Virus record (IMG/VR): IMGVR_UViG_3300042881_001925
Span: 1-37,488 of that record
DNA length: 37,488 nt
Direction: 5' to 3' (one strand)
Source of the DNA: a virus
Positions 1-7,708 of the stretch are shown piece by piece (the first letter of the stretch is position 1; each line of letters begins with the position of its first letter). The notes under the pieces are model-generated. The model was given only the letters and a program-made list of their open reading frames with translations, was not told the origin of the DNA and searched no databases. A program made the translations under genes and the position numbers.

Positions 1-392
1 AGGATAGAATACGCCACAGCGTTATAGCTATCGGCTTCCAGCAAGACGGTCATGTAGACATTCACGTTACCCGTACCAGATGCCGCCGTAGTAACCGTGA
101 AGGAAGTGGCATCAGCCGAAACAACCGTATACGCACCATCCACAGCAGAACCGCTAGTAAAATCTAGGAATACCCTATCACCGGCAACGAGATTATTTGC
201 TACCGTAACTGTTAGTGTGGTTGAGGCAATGCTATACGTACCCGCTTGCGGATTATTGTCCATGAAAAGGACGTTCCTCGCTGCCGCAGCTGCGTTAGCG
301 GAGAGGATAGCCCCCTTCAGACGGGTGCGGGAACCGTATATAACACCTGAAGTAGACCGGTGTTGGGATTTGACATCGTATTGCATACCCAT
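1..392 (-). CDS. Virion-associated protein, 3' part outside window (partial)
   Basis: Reading leftwards from ATG at 390-392, the frame stays open to the window edge, giving about 130 residues that begin MGMQYDVKSQHRSTSGVIYG. A clear Shine-Dalgarno GGAGGG lies 8 nt upstream (plus-strand 401-406). The visible part is rich in Ala, Thr, Val and Ser and looks beta-structured, as in tail or head appendage proteins. It lies 24 nt downstream of the 132-aa repeat protein in the late operon, which supports a structural role. I cannot assign a family; the protein continues beyond base 1. The call as virion-associated rests on operon position and composition only. Confidence 0.7.
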   Translation of the reverse strand, partial: MGMQYDVKSQHRSTSGVIYGSRTRLKGAILSANAAAAARNVLFMDNNPQAGTYSIASTTLTVTVANNLVAGDRVFLDFTSGSAVDGAYTVVSADATSFTVTTAASGTGNVNVYMTVLLEADSYNAVAYSI

Positions 393-416
393 AGGGGTGG
401 CCCTCCTATTGAGCTA

Positions 417-815
417 TTACGATGCGGTGGTTACGGCGATCCAAGTGGTGCCACCATCCGAAACGTACAGACGGGTCGACGTCGAGCTACCATCGCTACG
501 CAGATAGATCGAACCCTTGGCAGCAGCCACGGTCGGAGCGCCTGAACCGACGTACATACCCATACCAGCAGCCGTGTTGGTTGCGATGAACGCAGAAGCG
601 CCGCCAGCGACAAGCGCGACGTTGCTGTCAGCCGTGACGTTGCCAGTTGCCGCTACCGAAGCTGCCGTGACAGCGCCAGTTGCCGCCAGAGAAGTAACCG
701 ACATGGCAGGGCCAAGGGTGGAGGTGACGGTAACCGTACCGGTCGATTGGTTGATCGAGATGGTCTCGAAGCCGTTCTCAGAACGTACCGGACCGTTGAA
801 CGTGGTATTCGCCAT
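417..815 (-). CDS. Small Ala/Thr-rich repeat protein, probable virion surface protein
   Basis: 132 aa, ATG at 815 with a GGAG Shine-Dalgarno just upstream. The middle (about residues 42-68) repeats a short S-x-AATG-x-VTA unit, a pattern common in trimeric phage fibre or decoration stalks. The C-terminus (about 92-132) has GSIYLRSDGS followed by RLYVSDGGTTWIAV, a small C-terminal module I know from environmental phage tail-fibre and head-fibre proteins. It sits in the late operon between the HNH gene and the partial gene at the left edge. A role as fibre or decoration protein is inferred. Which virion part it belongs to cannot be told from sequence. Confidence 0.75.
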   Translation of the reverse strand: MANTTFNGPVRSENGFETISINQSTGTVTVTSTLGPAMSVTSLAATGAVTAASVAATGNVTADSNVALVAGGASAFIATNTAAGMGMYVGSGAPTVAAAKGSIYLRSDGSSTSTRLYVSDGGTTWIAVTTAS

Positions 816-903
816 TATTTATCTCCGTGTAGCAGCACATCCCCCGTACCGTCTCTGCAACGTCTGCCGGACCAGTCGGCACGGGTATAATTCCGGTTCC
901 GCA

Positions 904-931
904 CTTATACCACACGGTTGCTCTTACGCAA
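904..931 (-). promoter_or_regulatory. Candidate sigma70-like promoter for the 132-aa gene
   Basis: On the minus strand, TTGCGT (926-931) and TATAAG (904-909) are 16 bp apart, overlapping the end of the HNH gene. A promoter here would re-start late transcription after the strong terminator at 1571-1603, which would otherwise cut off the genes to its left. This is pattern matching only. Confidence 0.3.
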
Positions 932-1441
932 GTTTTCTTGCGCGGTGAGAATCTGCAAATTTCCCTCCACGTGTAGCCCCGATACAGTCTTACCATGCAA
1001 CGGGATAATATGGTCTACATGATGCGGGACCCCCGTGGTCTCGGTCAGTCTCTGTGCTTCGGCATAGATTTCAGCTATAATTTTTAAATCCGCCCATACG
1101 GGTGTGCGGTTGACCAAGGCCGCACGGCGTTTAGCGCGCTTGGCGCAACTCTTATCGCGGTTCTCCCTATGCCATATAGCCACGCGCTCACGCGCCCTAT
1201 CGGGGTTTTCTGCGCTCCATTTAGCCGACCTATCGCGGGCCTCCTCCCGGTGCTCTACTCGATACGCAGCCTTAACGGCGCGCCGTTTAGCTAGATGTTT
1301 CTGATGGTCTTTTGCCGTCCTCACACACGCGCACGCGCAACACTCGCAATTTGCGGTGTACCGCTCGGTCGTGCCATGAATTTGACAGGGTCTCCCGTGG
1401 TAACGGGGTAGCCCCGCAGCTTTTGCCTCCGCCCTAGTCAT
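905..1441 (-). CDS. HNH homing-type endonuclease
   Basis: 178 aa. The C-terminal third holds a textbook HNH core: VDHIIPLHG (about 142-150) gives the D-H pair, GLHVEGNLQIL (155-165) the central Asn, and NLRKSN (170-175) the closing Asn. The N-terminus has a Cys cluster (CQIHG, then CECCACACV about 32-40) that may bind zinc, followed by a long basic helical region (about 41-110) suited to DNA contact. It is free-standing between the capsid gene and a fibre-like gene, on the same strand, just after a terminator. Such placement is typical of selfish homing endonucleases in phage late operons. AGAGG precedes the ATG by a few bases. Nuclease activity is inferred from the intact motif. Confidence 0.9.
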   Translation of the reverse strand: MTRAEAKAAGLPRYHGRPCQIHGTTERYTANCECCACACVRTAKDHQKHLAKRRAVKAAYRVEHREEARDRSAKWSAENPDRARERVAIWHRENRDKSCAKRAKRRAALVNRTPVWADLKIIAEIYAEAQRLTETTGVPHHVDHIIPLHGKTVSGLHVEGNLQILTAQENLRKSNRVV

Positions 1442-1570
1442 ACCATCCTCTTACAACATGTACCTGCGAAAACAAAGTGTGGTCTGCTAGGTTTGAAGCA
1501 CGGATAAGGAGACTTAGTTACAGGTAACGTTACAGGTCTAGATAACGAACCACCGGCCTTATAGCGGACA

Positions 1571-1603
1571 GAAAAAGACCCCCCGACTCTCGCCGGGGGG
1601 TCT
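1571..1603 (-). terminator. Rho-independent terminator after the capsid gene
   Basis: A perfect 10-bp GC-rich stem (1576-1585 with 1594-1603, arm AGACCCCCCG) encloses an 8-nt loop. On the minus strand the stem is followed by a run of T (complement of 1572-1576). It lies 30 bp past the stop of the major capsid gene and in front of the HNH gene. High capsid expression with reduced read-through into the HNH gene is a sensible reading. Confidence 0.88.
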
Positions 1604-1632
1604 CGAAGTCCTAAACTTCCCTAGGACTTAGC

Positions 1633-2544
1633 TTAGGCAGCGCCTTCGCTACCGTACATGCCCAGCGGGTCAGACCAGCCAAAGCTGTAACGCTCGCGGC
1701 TCTTGTAGCGAACGTTGCCGGTGTCGAAGTCACCATCCATGTTCTGCGCCATCGGCGTACGAACAAAGTGCTTCAGGCCGTTCGGCACATCGGTCGTCAG
1801 GAACCATGCGTCCGGGTCGGTCAGGAAGTGGTTGACCGTGTACCCTTCAGGGATAGCGCCGTTCGACTTGATGGCGTTGATGTCGTTGTCGGCGGTCGAC
1901 ACGCGGAGTTCGGTCTCCAGCAGTCGGGTCGCAACGAACATCAGGCTCGGCGGGACAACCAGCTTCTTCGGCTTAGCCGCGATCAGCAGGCCACGCTCGT
2001 CGGTCCACGCAGCAATCTGAATGACCGCAGCCTCAAGCGAGGTTTCGTTGAGGTCAGCCGGAGTGCTGGGGATGTTCGAGTTGGTGCCACCACCAACCAG
2101 CGGGTGCGAAGCCGAGAACAGAGCCACGCCATCGCCACCGGGATAATCGGCGTCGAAACCGTTGTTCAGGACAGCCGCAGCCTTGGTCTGCTTGGTGTAC
2201 GCCATGGCACGAGCAAGTGCCTTGGTGTAGCGGGCCGACAGCGAGTCGTACAGGTTGTCTTCGATGGCTTCTTCCGTGATGGAAAACCCGAGAGCAATCG
2301 TCTCGTGGTTGTAGCGAGCCGTCCAAGCTTCCTGCGCGTTGTCATAAGCGATGGCCGAACCTTCGTTCTTCACCGGCGCAGCCGAGAAGCCCGAGAGCTT
2401 GGTTTCTTCTTCGAACGAACGCTCAGAGCTTTCCGTTTCGAAGATTTGCTTATGCTCTTCGCCGTAGCGTGCGTATTCGAGGCCGAACAGGGCGTTCAGA
2501 CCCGGCAGAAGCTCCTTAAGAAGCTGTGCGCGCGAAATTGCCAT
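1633..2544 (-). CDS. Major capsid protein (Mu gpT-like head subunit type)
   Basis: 303 aa, ATG at 2544 with a strong AAGGAGA Shine-Dalgarno. Residues 86-153 carry the pattern seen in Mu gpT-like and related HK97-fold head subunits: SITEEAIEDNLYDSL, a conserved helix of Ala/Arg/Lys (YTKALARAMAYTKQ), then GGDGVALFSASHPL (136-149). The C-terminal half has KKLVVPPSLMFVA and a closing RYSFGWSDPLG segment typical of these capsids. The protein assembles the head shell. Its neighbours are scaffold, GroES-like and portal, the usual head-assembly set. The terminator directly after it fits a highly expressed capsid gene. The call is from motifs and context. Confidence 0.88.
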   Translation of the reverse strand: MAISRAQLLKELLPGLNALFGLEYARYGEEHKQIFETESSERSFEEETKLSGFSAAPVKNEGSAIAYDNAQEAWTARYNHETIALGFSITEEAIEDNLYDSLSARYTKALARAMAYTKQTKAAAVLNNGFDADYPGGDGVALFSASHPLVGGGTNSNIPSTPADLNETSLEAAVIQIAAWTDERGLLIAAKPKKLVVPPSLMFVATRLLETELRVSTADNDINAIKSNGAIPEGYTVNHFLTDPDAWFLTTDVPNGLKHFVRTPMAQNMDGDFDTGNVRYKSRERYSFGWSDPLGMYGSEGAA

Positions 2545-2556
2545 TGTTCAGTCTCC

Positions 2557-3156
2557 TTACACGCCGGTTGGGTTGAGGTACTGGTGCATACCCTGATTCC
2601 ACTTGACGATAACCTCGGTATACGAACCGGGGTTACCCGCCCTAGCGGTGTCGGGGATGACGTCGATAACGCGCACCGGCCACGTTGAAGTGGTTGCGGT
2701 GGTCGAGCTAACAGCCACGCGGCTGTTACCAGTGGCCGTCAGGCCCGAGTTCTGCACCAGAACAGCGTTATTACCGACCGAAGTACGGTTCATAAAGCTC
2801 ATGGTGGTGCCGCTCGAAACCACGGCGACCTTGAACAGCGCATCGGGATCGTCCAGCACATAGGCCGTGATGCCGTTGATGTTCGTGGTACCGGGGTAGT
2901 ACTGACGGAAGGTCAGACCAAACGTCGGATCGACGTAGGTGCAACCAAGGAACACACCTACCGGGGTAGCGGCGCTCGTACCGGTGTCCTTGTCCAGAGT
3001 ACCGTCGCTGTTCAGCTTGACAACGTCACCATAGAAGATGGCCGTGGCCGAGTTGACAGCAATCGGAATCTGACGGGTGGAACCGGCAAACACCTGACCG
3101 CCGATAAGGTTAATCGGGAGAAGCCCGTAGGGGGCTTCAACAGCGGGATAAGCCAT
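2557..3156 (-). CDS. Probable head decoration or minor head protein
   Basis: 199 aa, ATG at 3156, 12 nt upstream of the capsid gene on the same strand. The sequence is rich in Thr, Ser, Val and Gly with many short beta-like segments, few charges and no membrane segment. It begins MAYPAVEAPYGLLPINLIGG, a start I recall from head-region proteins of environmental phages. Position immediately before the major capsid gene is common for decoration or stabilising proteins. Function is inferred from composition and context, and no catalytic motif is visible. Confidence 0.7.
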   Translation of the reverse strand: MAYPAVEAPYGLLPINLIGGQVFAGSTRQIPIAVNSATAIFYGDVVKLNSDGTLDKDTGTSAATPVGVFLGCTYVDPTFGLTFRQYYPGTTNINGITAYVLDDPDALFKVAVVSSGTTMSFMNRTSVGNNAVLVQNSGLTATGNSRVAVSSTTATTSTWPVRVIDVIPDTARAGNPGSYTEVIVKWNQGMHQYLNPTGV

Positions 3157-3168
3157 AATTAGCTCCTG

Positions 3169-3657
3169 TTATCTGCCTTTGCCAAATGATGTCGATGACT
3201 TCTTCTCACGGAAGAGAGGCATACGAGCATCGCTCTCGCGCATAAAGTTGTTGTCCACGGACTCCATCTGAGACTGATTTTTACCAGTGAAGTAAGACTT
3301 ACGCTGGCGCATCAGTTCCATCGGAGCTTTGCAAAGCAGCAACCCTGCGACTTCGACGTTGTCTTTGAAGCGGCTGTCCGGATCGACCATCAGGCTAAAC
3401 TTGGGCTGCTCGCTAATGCTAACAGGTTCCCAACCTTCGCGCAGCTTGGCCGAAATGTTCCGGGGGTCCTTCTCACCGTTCGTGGAAACACGAATCCAGC
3501 GATAGGCGTAACCCGGCTGCTTGTCTGGCTCGGGCAGCGTTGACGCTGGGGCCCAAACTTCGACACGCTTTGTATCTTCACGCGTCTGGCGAGGCGCACG
3601 CGCTTCACCGAGAGTTTCCATGACGTCGTCGATGGAATGAGTATCACGAGTAGCCAT
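3169..3657 (-). CDS. Conserved-looking head-module protein of unknown function
   Basis: 162 aa, ATG at 3657, packed between scaffold (1-nt gap) and the 199-aa head protein. The N-terminus is charged (IDDVMETLGEARAPRQTRED). The centre has YAYRWIRVSTNGEKDPRNI and LREGWEPVS, and the C-terminus is basic (FREKKSSTSFGKGR). Proteins with this Arg/Trp-rich middle occur beside scaffolds in marine phage genomes, but I cannot name a function. Co-transcription with capsid genes suggests head assembly. Confidence 0.75.
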   Translation of the reverse strand: MATRDTHSIDDVMETLGEARAPRQTREDTKRVEVWAPASTLPEPDKQPGYAYRWIRVSTNGEKDPRNISAKLREGWEPVSISEQPKFSLMVDPDSRFKDNVEVAGLLLCKAPMELMRQRKSYFTGKNQSQMESVDNNFMRESDARMPLFREKKSSTSFGKGR

Positions 3658-3658
3658 A

Positions 3659-4585
3659 TTAGTTCTCCGTCTTCATGAGTTCACGAGCATATTGCTCGGG
3701 AGTAAGACCCAACCTCTTGGCGATGGCCAGCTGGGACTGTTTCAGCACAATCTTTTTGGGGGACCGGCTGCGTGAAGCAGGAGCTACGACATTCGCGCTC
3801 TTGTTTTCGCGCGAAGAGGTTTTCGGAGCCTCTTCTTCCCCGAAGTAATCGGGGAATCGACGGCGCATCGTTGTGTCGACGGCTGTCCAATATTCGTCGG
3901 AACCCACATACTGCGGGCCACGTTCATTAACGAGCTTCTGGTGAAGCCCGAGAGCCGACGCAGTCATCTCCGGATCGGTCCCGTACCACGTATTACGCTC
4001 TTGCCACGTAACCGTTTTCTGGTCGAGCCGGGGCTGTTGCACCTGCTGCGGTACAATGTCTACCTCAGTTTCTTCCTGCTGTAAAGTAGGTCGATACTGC
4101 TCAACCTGCTGAAGCCGCAAAGTAGCCCGCGAGAGCTTTTCTTGGGCATCAACGACCTTGTCAGCGTCACCAGACTCGTACGCATCGCGATATGCCCTGC
4201 GGGCGGCGTCGATTTCATACTCGGCGGTCTGCTTATAGCTGCCAACAAGTGACTGCTCGCCTTCAGACAGCGTCTTTTTCAGGCGGCGGTTTTCTTCCAG
4301 CAGTCGATGGGCGGCGTTCAGAGCCTCCTGCTGCTCACGCTGGACGCGTTCCTTCTCTCGGCGCTCGTCGTGCCAGACCTTTTTCATCTGTTTGAGGCGG
4401 GTTTTGACCTTATCGGAGTATTCTTCGAGCTCGTCGCTCTCCAGCTCCTCGACAATCTCCTTCGGCATGGGCTCACGGCCCCTGTCAGCCTCCGGAGTAT
4501 CGTCGACCACTTCGACTTGAGGCTTTTCGTCGTCTTCAGCTTCGACTTCCCACTGGATGTCGTCGTCAATAGGCTTGGTAGCCAT
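3659..4585 (-). CDS. Capsid assembly scaffolding protein
   Basis: 308 aa from ATG at 4585; a GTG one codon earlier lies too near the GGAGAG Shine-Dalgarno. The N-terminal 50 residues are very acidic. A long charged coiled coil follows (about 55-165, with KTRLKQMKKVWHDERREKER). The C-terminus has RRRFPDYFGEEE and then a basic tail (about 255-308), an arrangement typical of phage scaffolds whose C-terminus binds capsid. It lies upstream of capsid and downstream of portal and GroES-like genes. It would guide procapsid assembly and then leave the head. The call rests on architecture and position, since scaffold sequences vary greatly. Confidence 0.8.
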   Translation of the reverse strand: MATKPIDDDIQWEVEAEDDEKPQVEVVDDTPEADRGREPMPKEIVEELESDELEEYSDKVKTRLKQMKKVWHDERREKERVQREQQEALNAAHRLLEENRRLKKTLSEGEQSLVGSYKQTAEYEIDAARRAYRDAYESGDADKVVDAQEKLSRATLRLQQVEQYRPTLQQEETEVDIVPQQVQQPRLDQKTVTWQERNTWYGTDPEMTASALGLHQKLVNERGPQYVGSDEYWTAVDTTMRRRFPDYFGEEEAPKTSSRENKSANVVAPASRSRSPKKIVLKQSQLAIAKRLGLTPEQYARELMKTEN

Positions 4586-4618
4586 CACTTCTCTCCTTTG
4601 TACGGGAAAACGCTCCCG

Positions 4619-5047
4619 TTAGGCGCGCGAAATGCCTCGCGGATCGTCCACAACAGCCTCAACGCTGTCGTCGTTGATAAGACGGAACTCCCGACCGTGG
4701 ATTTTCACACGGCTACCGGCCATCGGGCGGGTCAGGATGAAATCACCTTCCTTGCACCACGGACCGTTCGGGAACCGCTTGGGGTCCTTGAAGGCGTCGG
4801 GGCCGATTTTCAGCACAAACAGCACTGGGGTGGTCAGCTCTTCGTGGTGTCGGGTGATATCCGCCTTGTACAGACCACTGGCATACTTCTCCTCGACGTC
4901 AGGCACCGCGCACAGAAGGCGATAACCCGATGGTTCCGGCAGTTGCTTGGGTTTGTCTTCAACCGGCTGGTTAGCCGCCTCGACATTGGTCATTTTACGG
5001 AGGGTAGGTAGCTCGTCGAACAGAGTTTTGTCCTCTGTATCAGTCAT
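4619..5047 (-). CDS. GroES-like co-chaperonin
   Basis: 142 aa. Residues 40-137 match the GroES (Cpn10) fold pattern. GYRLLCAVPDVEEKY leads into the mobile-loop region (about 53-75), followed by VLKIGPDAF (78-86), PWCKEGDFIL (96-105), GSRVKIHGREF (111-121) and a closing LINDDSVEAVVDDP (123-136). A 38-residue N-terminal extension precedes it. Phage co-chaperonins such as T4 gp31 replace host GroES so that host GroEL can fold the capsid protein; a comparable role here is inferred from its place between portal and scaffold. The extended N-terminus and shortened loop differ from bacterial GroES. It overlaps the start of its upstream neighbour's end by 8 bp, suggesting coupled translation. Confidence 0.82.
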   Translation of the reverse strand: MTDTEDKTLFDELPTLRKMTNVEAANQPVEDKPKQLPEPSGYRLLCAVPDVEEKYASGLYKADITRHHEELTTPVLFVLKIGPDAFKDPKRFPNGPWCKEGDFILTRPMAGSRVKIHGREFRLINDDSVEAVVDDPRGISRA

Positions 5048-5234
5048 CGTCAGTCTCCATTTTGTGGGCAGTTTCAGCGATGAAGCTGTTAGCCATCATC
5101 AACCCACGGATTACGCCAGCGGCGTACTTGTATTCCCCGTGGTCTTTGGCGTGCCCACGCGCCAAATCGTCAGAGAGGATTTTGATCTCCTCGTTGTTCT
5201 TGTTCGCCAGATGGCGGAAGATGTCGTTGCTCAT
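5040..5234 (-). CDS. Small helical protein of the head module, unknown function
   Basis: 64 aa (MSNDIFRHLANKNNEEIKIL at the start), predicted mainly helical by eye, acidic C-terminus (HKMETDDD). It follows the portal gene by 23 nt and overlaps the GroES-like gene by 8 bp, so it is firmly within the late operon. I do not recognise a family. A small head-assembly or portal-associated role is possible, from position only. Confidence 0.72.
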   Translation of the reverse strand: MSNDIFRHLANKNNEEIKILSDDLARGHAKDHGEYKYAAGVIRGLMMANSFIAETAHKMETDDD

Positions 5235-5257
5235 TTAGTCTCTCCCTGCGCCGGGGT

Positions 5258-7708
5258 TTAAGCCGGCTTTTGCTCACTCGTCATGCTCTCACGAGCAACT
5301 TGGACGCCCACACGCAGCCCTTCGAGCTGCTCGTCTGACGCCAGACGTGCCTTGTCGGTGGCAACCTTGACCCCAGCGTTGAGACCGGCGATCTCCTTCT
5401 GAGCGGCGATGCGCTCGCGCTCGATGTCCAGCCTGTCCGCCTTATCTGCGGCGTCGACCTGAAGCTTTTGCGCCTTCTGCCTAAGCTCTTCGGCCTTGAG
5501 TTGCAGCTCGGCCTGCTGAAGCTGCATAACTGGGTCCTGTGCCGCCTGCTGAGCCTGCTGCTGGGCAGCTTCGCCTTGGTTCTTCCTGAGCAACTGCTGG
5601 GCAGCGGCAGCGGCAAGGCGAGACACCTCCAGCTCGGTCTTCTCGTCCATCTCAGCATTGGGCGGCGGCAGCGGGACGCCCGCCTGCTCTTCCACCTGAC
5701 GGCGATACTCGAACGCCAGATGCTCCTGCATGTGAGCCGTCATAGTCGCCATGATGGTCTGTGCGTTGGGGCTCTGCCCCACCATCTGCTGGATTTTCGG
5801 GTCTTGAACAGCCGCCATGTGGACGGCAAGGTGCGCTTCGTGGTCTTGGTACATGAACGCCTTGACCGGCTTCATGTTCAGGACGTCCATGTTCTCGCTG
5901 ACCGGGTCGCGGGGCTTCATCTCGTCGCTGTCTTGCAGCGGGACGAGCTTCTGGGCATTCTTGATACCCAGCACTTCAAGCATCTGCCGGTGCAGGTAAG
6001 GCATGTCGTAGATGCCCGGAGCCGACTGCGCCAACTGGATAACCGCCTGATACTGGACGATTTTCTGCGCCATGGTGGCGGCGTTGGGGTCCGACACAGG
6101 GATGACATACACCTTGTCGTAGTCGCTCTGCTTGGCGCGCTTGGGGCCAACCTCTGGCTTATAGCCGTAGTCGTCCGAGGTGTAGTCGCGGATGATGTTC
6201 TTAAGGAGCTTGAACTCCTGCTTCATCGCGTAGTGGATGCGCGCCTGCACCGCCGACATGGTCTTCAAGGTGCGCTCAAGGATAGCCAGCGTCGTGCCGA
6301 CCGGAGCCTGACCCGACATGTCGCTGATCTTCATATCAGCAGCGCCAGCGAAGCGACGGCCTTCCTCTACGATGGTACCCAGAAGGCTGTAGAGGACTTG
6401 GCTGGGCTCCTTATACGGCAGCGGCATGATGTTGTCGCGCATCGTACCTGACGCCACATCGACGTCACGCCACTCAGCCGGAGCGATGGGGGTGTCATCA
6501 CCCTTGACCCGCAGACCCTTGGTCTTGAAGCCACCGGGCAGATTGCTCAGCGTACCCGCATCGACCAGCTGACGGATAAGACTGGTGCCCGACTTGGCGA
6601 AGGCACCCACGAGGTGGATGAGACCGAAGGCATAGAAGCCAAACCCCGGAACGTACGCGTAGTGCACGAAGTGGTTGCGCTTCTGCTTCATCTCGTCGTC
6701 TGGGTTCCAGTTACGACGGATAGCGAGGATGGTCTGCGACGACTTCTCGATGGTAATTACGTAAGGCACGGCGATGCCGGCCTTGGACTCGTCCTTGGCA
6801 AACTCGTCGTCCGGAAGCACGAGGTCGACGTGCATTTCCAGCAGCTTGTAGCGGTCGTCAGAGCTGGCTCGAAAGCCCATTTTCTCCGCGATGGCTTTCT
6901 CAACCTCATCGAAGCTGTCGACGGGGTCAGCCATCTCGACTTCGCGGTAGAAGCCCTTTGACTGCAACTTCTTGAGTTCATTAGGCGTTTTACGCATCAC
7001 ATGGGTGACGCGCTCTGCCGTCTCAAGGTTGGACGCACCGTAAGGCACCACCACATCTTCGGCGGGGATATACATAGCCGTCTGACGGCCAAAGCTCGGG
7101 TCGTAGTAGACCTTCTTGAAGGCGTTACCTGACAGGCCCAGACCCCACAGCATCCGCTCATGCTCGGGCCGATACTCCGTCATGACGTCGGTGAGCTCGT
7201 AGTTCATATCCGCCTGCACACGCTGGGCGGCGTCACGCGTCTCTGGCGTCTCTTCACCGATGATCTGCGTCCGCACCGGCCCCTGTGCTGGGAACGTCTC
7301 CATCATGGTCTCAGCTTGGAACTTGACCAGAGCTTCAGACAGGAGCGGGTGGTACACACCGCAGGCACCGGGCCACGGCTCGGTGCGGTCCTCGACCTTC
7401 ATACCCAACAGCTCAAGGCCGTCGACGTAGGTCTGTATCCAGTCCTTGCGGCTGCTGATGTCCTCATCAAACTCACCCAGCAGGTCACCCGCCAGCTCGG
7501 TCAGCTGCCCGTCGTCCATGTCTTCGGCAAGGTTGTCGTCAAACCCCGGAGGCGTTTCGTCCTCTTCCCCCTCGTCGTCCAAGTCGAGCTCGATCTCGAT
7601 CTCGATCTCAGGCTCGTTCGGCTCAGCGTAGAGCTCGTCGATGTCCAGCGACGGCTGCATAGCAGTCAAGCCAGTGGGGGCGGCGTTAAGAGCCTTGTCA
7701 ATTGCCAT
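5258..7708 (-). CDS. Portal protein (large, P22-like type)
   Basis: 816 aa. After an extremely acidic N-terminal stretch (about 32-60, repeated E-I-E and D/E runs), the body has features of large P22-type portals. WPGACGVYHPLLSEALVKFQ (about 114-133) is the conserved segment near the clip, and YIPAEDVVVPYGA (about 213-225) is a typical motif. The central region has MSGQAPVGTTLAILE, and a long Gln/Ala-rich coiled coil runs from about 690 to 790. The dodecameric portal is the DNA entry and exit ring of the head. It overlaps the terminase stop by 1 nt (TAATG), and no good Shine-Dalgarno is visible, so it is probably translated by coupling. The length well above 700 aa fits the P22-like group rather than the shorter HK97-like portals. 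Confidence 0.88.
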   Translation of the reverse strand: MAIDKALNAAPTGLTAMQPSLDIDELYAEPNEPEIEIEIELDLDDEGEEDETPPGFDDNLAEDMDDGQLTELAGDLLGEFDEDISSRKDWIQTYVDGLELLGMKVEDRTEPWPGACGVYHPLLSEALVKFQAETMMETFPAQGPVRTQIIGEETPETRDAAQRVQADMNYELTDVMTEYRPEHERMLWGLGLSGNAFKKVYYDPSFGRQTAMYIPAEDVVVPYGASNLETAERVTHVMRKTPNELKKLQSKGFYREVEMADPVDSFDEVEKAIAEKMGFRASSDDRYKLLEMHVDLVLPDDEFAKDESKAGIAVPYVITIEKSSQTILAIRRNWNPDDEMKQKRNHFVHYAYVPGFGFYAFGLIHLVGAFAKSGTSLIRQLVDAGTLSNLPGGFKTKGLRVKGDDTPIAPAEWRDVDVASGTMRDNIMPLPYKEPSQVLYSLLGTIVEEGRRFAGAADMKISDMSGQAPVGTTLAILERTLKTMSAVQARIHYAMKQEFKLLKNIIRDYTSDDYGYKPEVGPKRAKQSDYDKVYVIPVSDPNAATMAQKIVQYQAVIQLAQSAPGIYDMPYLHRQMLEVLGIKNAQKLVPLQDSDEMKPRDPVSENMDVLNMKPVKAFMYQDHEAHLAVHMAAVQDPKIQQMVGQSPNAQTIMATMTAHMQEHLAFEYRRQVEEQAGVPLPPPNAEMDEKTELEVSRLAAAAAQQLLRKNQGEAAQQQAQQAAQDPVMQLQQAELQLKAEELRQKAQKLQVDAADKADRLDIERERIAAQKEIAGLNAGVKVATDKARLASDEQLEGLRVGVQVARESMTSEQKPA

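Noticed and set aside
97-507. 136-aa plus-strand frame at the left edge
   Set aside because: It is antisense to two minus-strand genes with good Shine-Dalgarno sites and protein-like sequences.
5468-6451. 327-aa open frame on the plus strand
   Set aside because: Antisense to the portal gene; Leu/Arg/His-rich shadow without a start signal.
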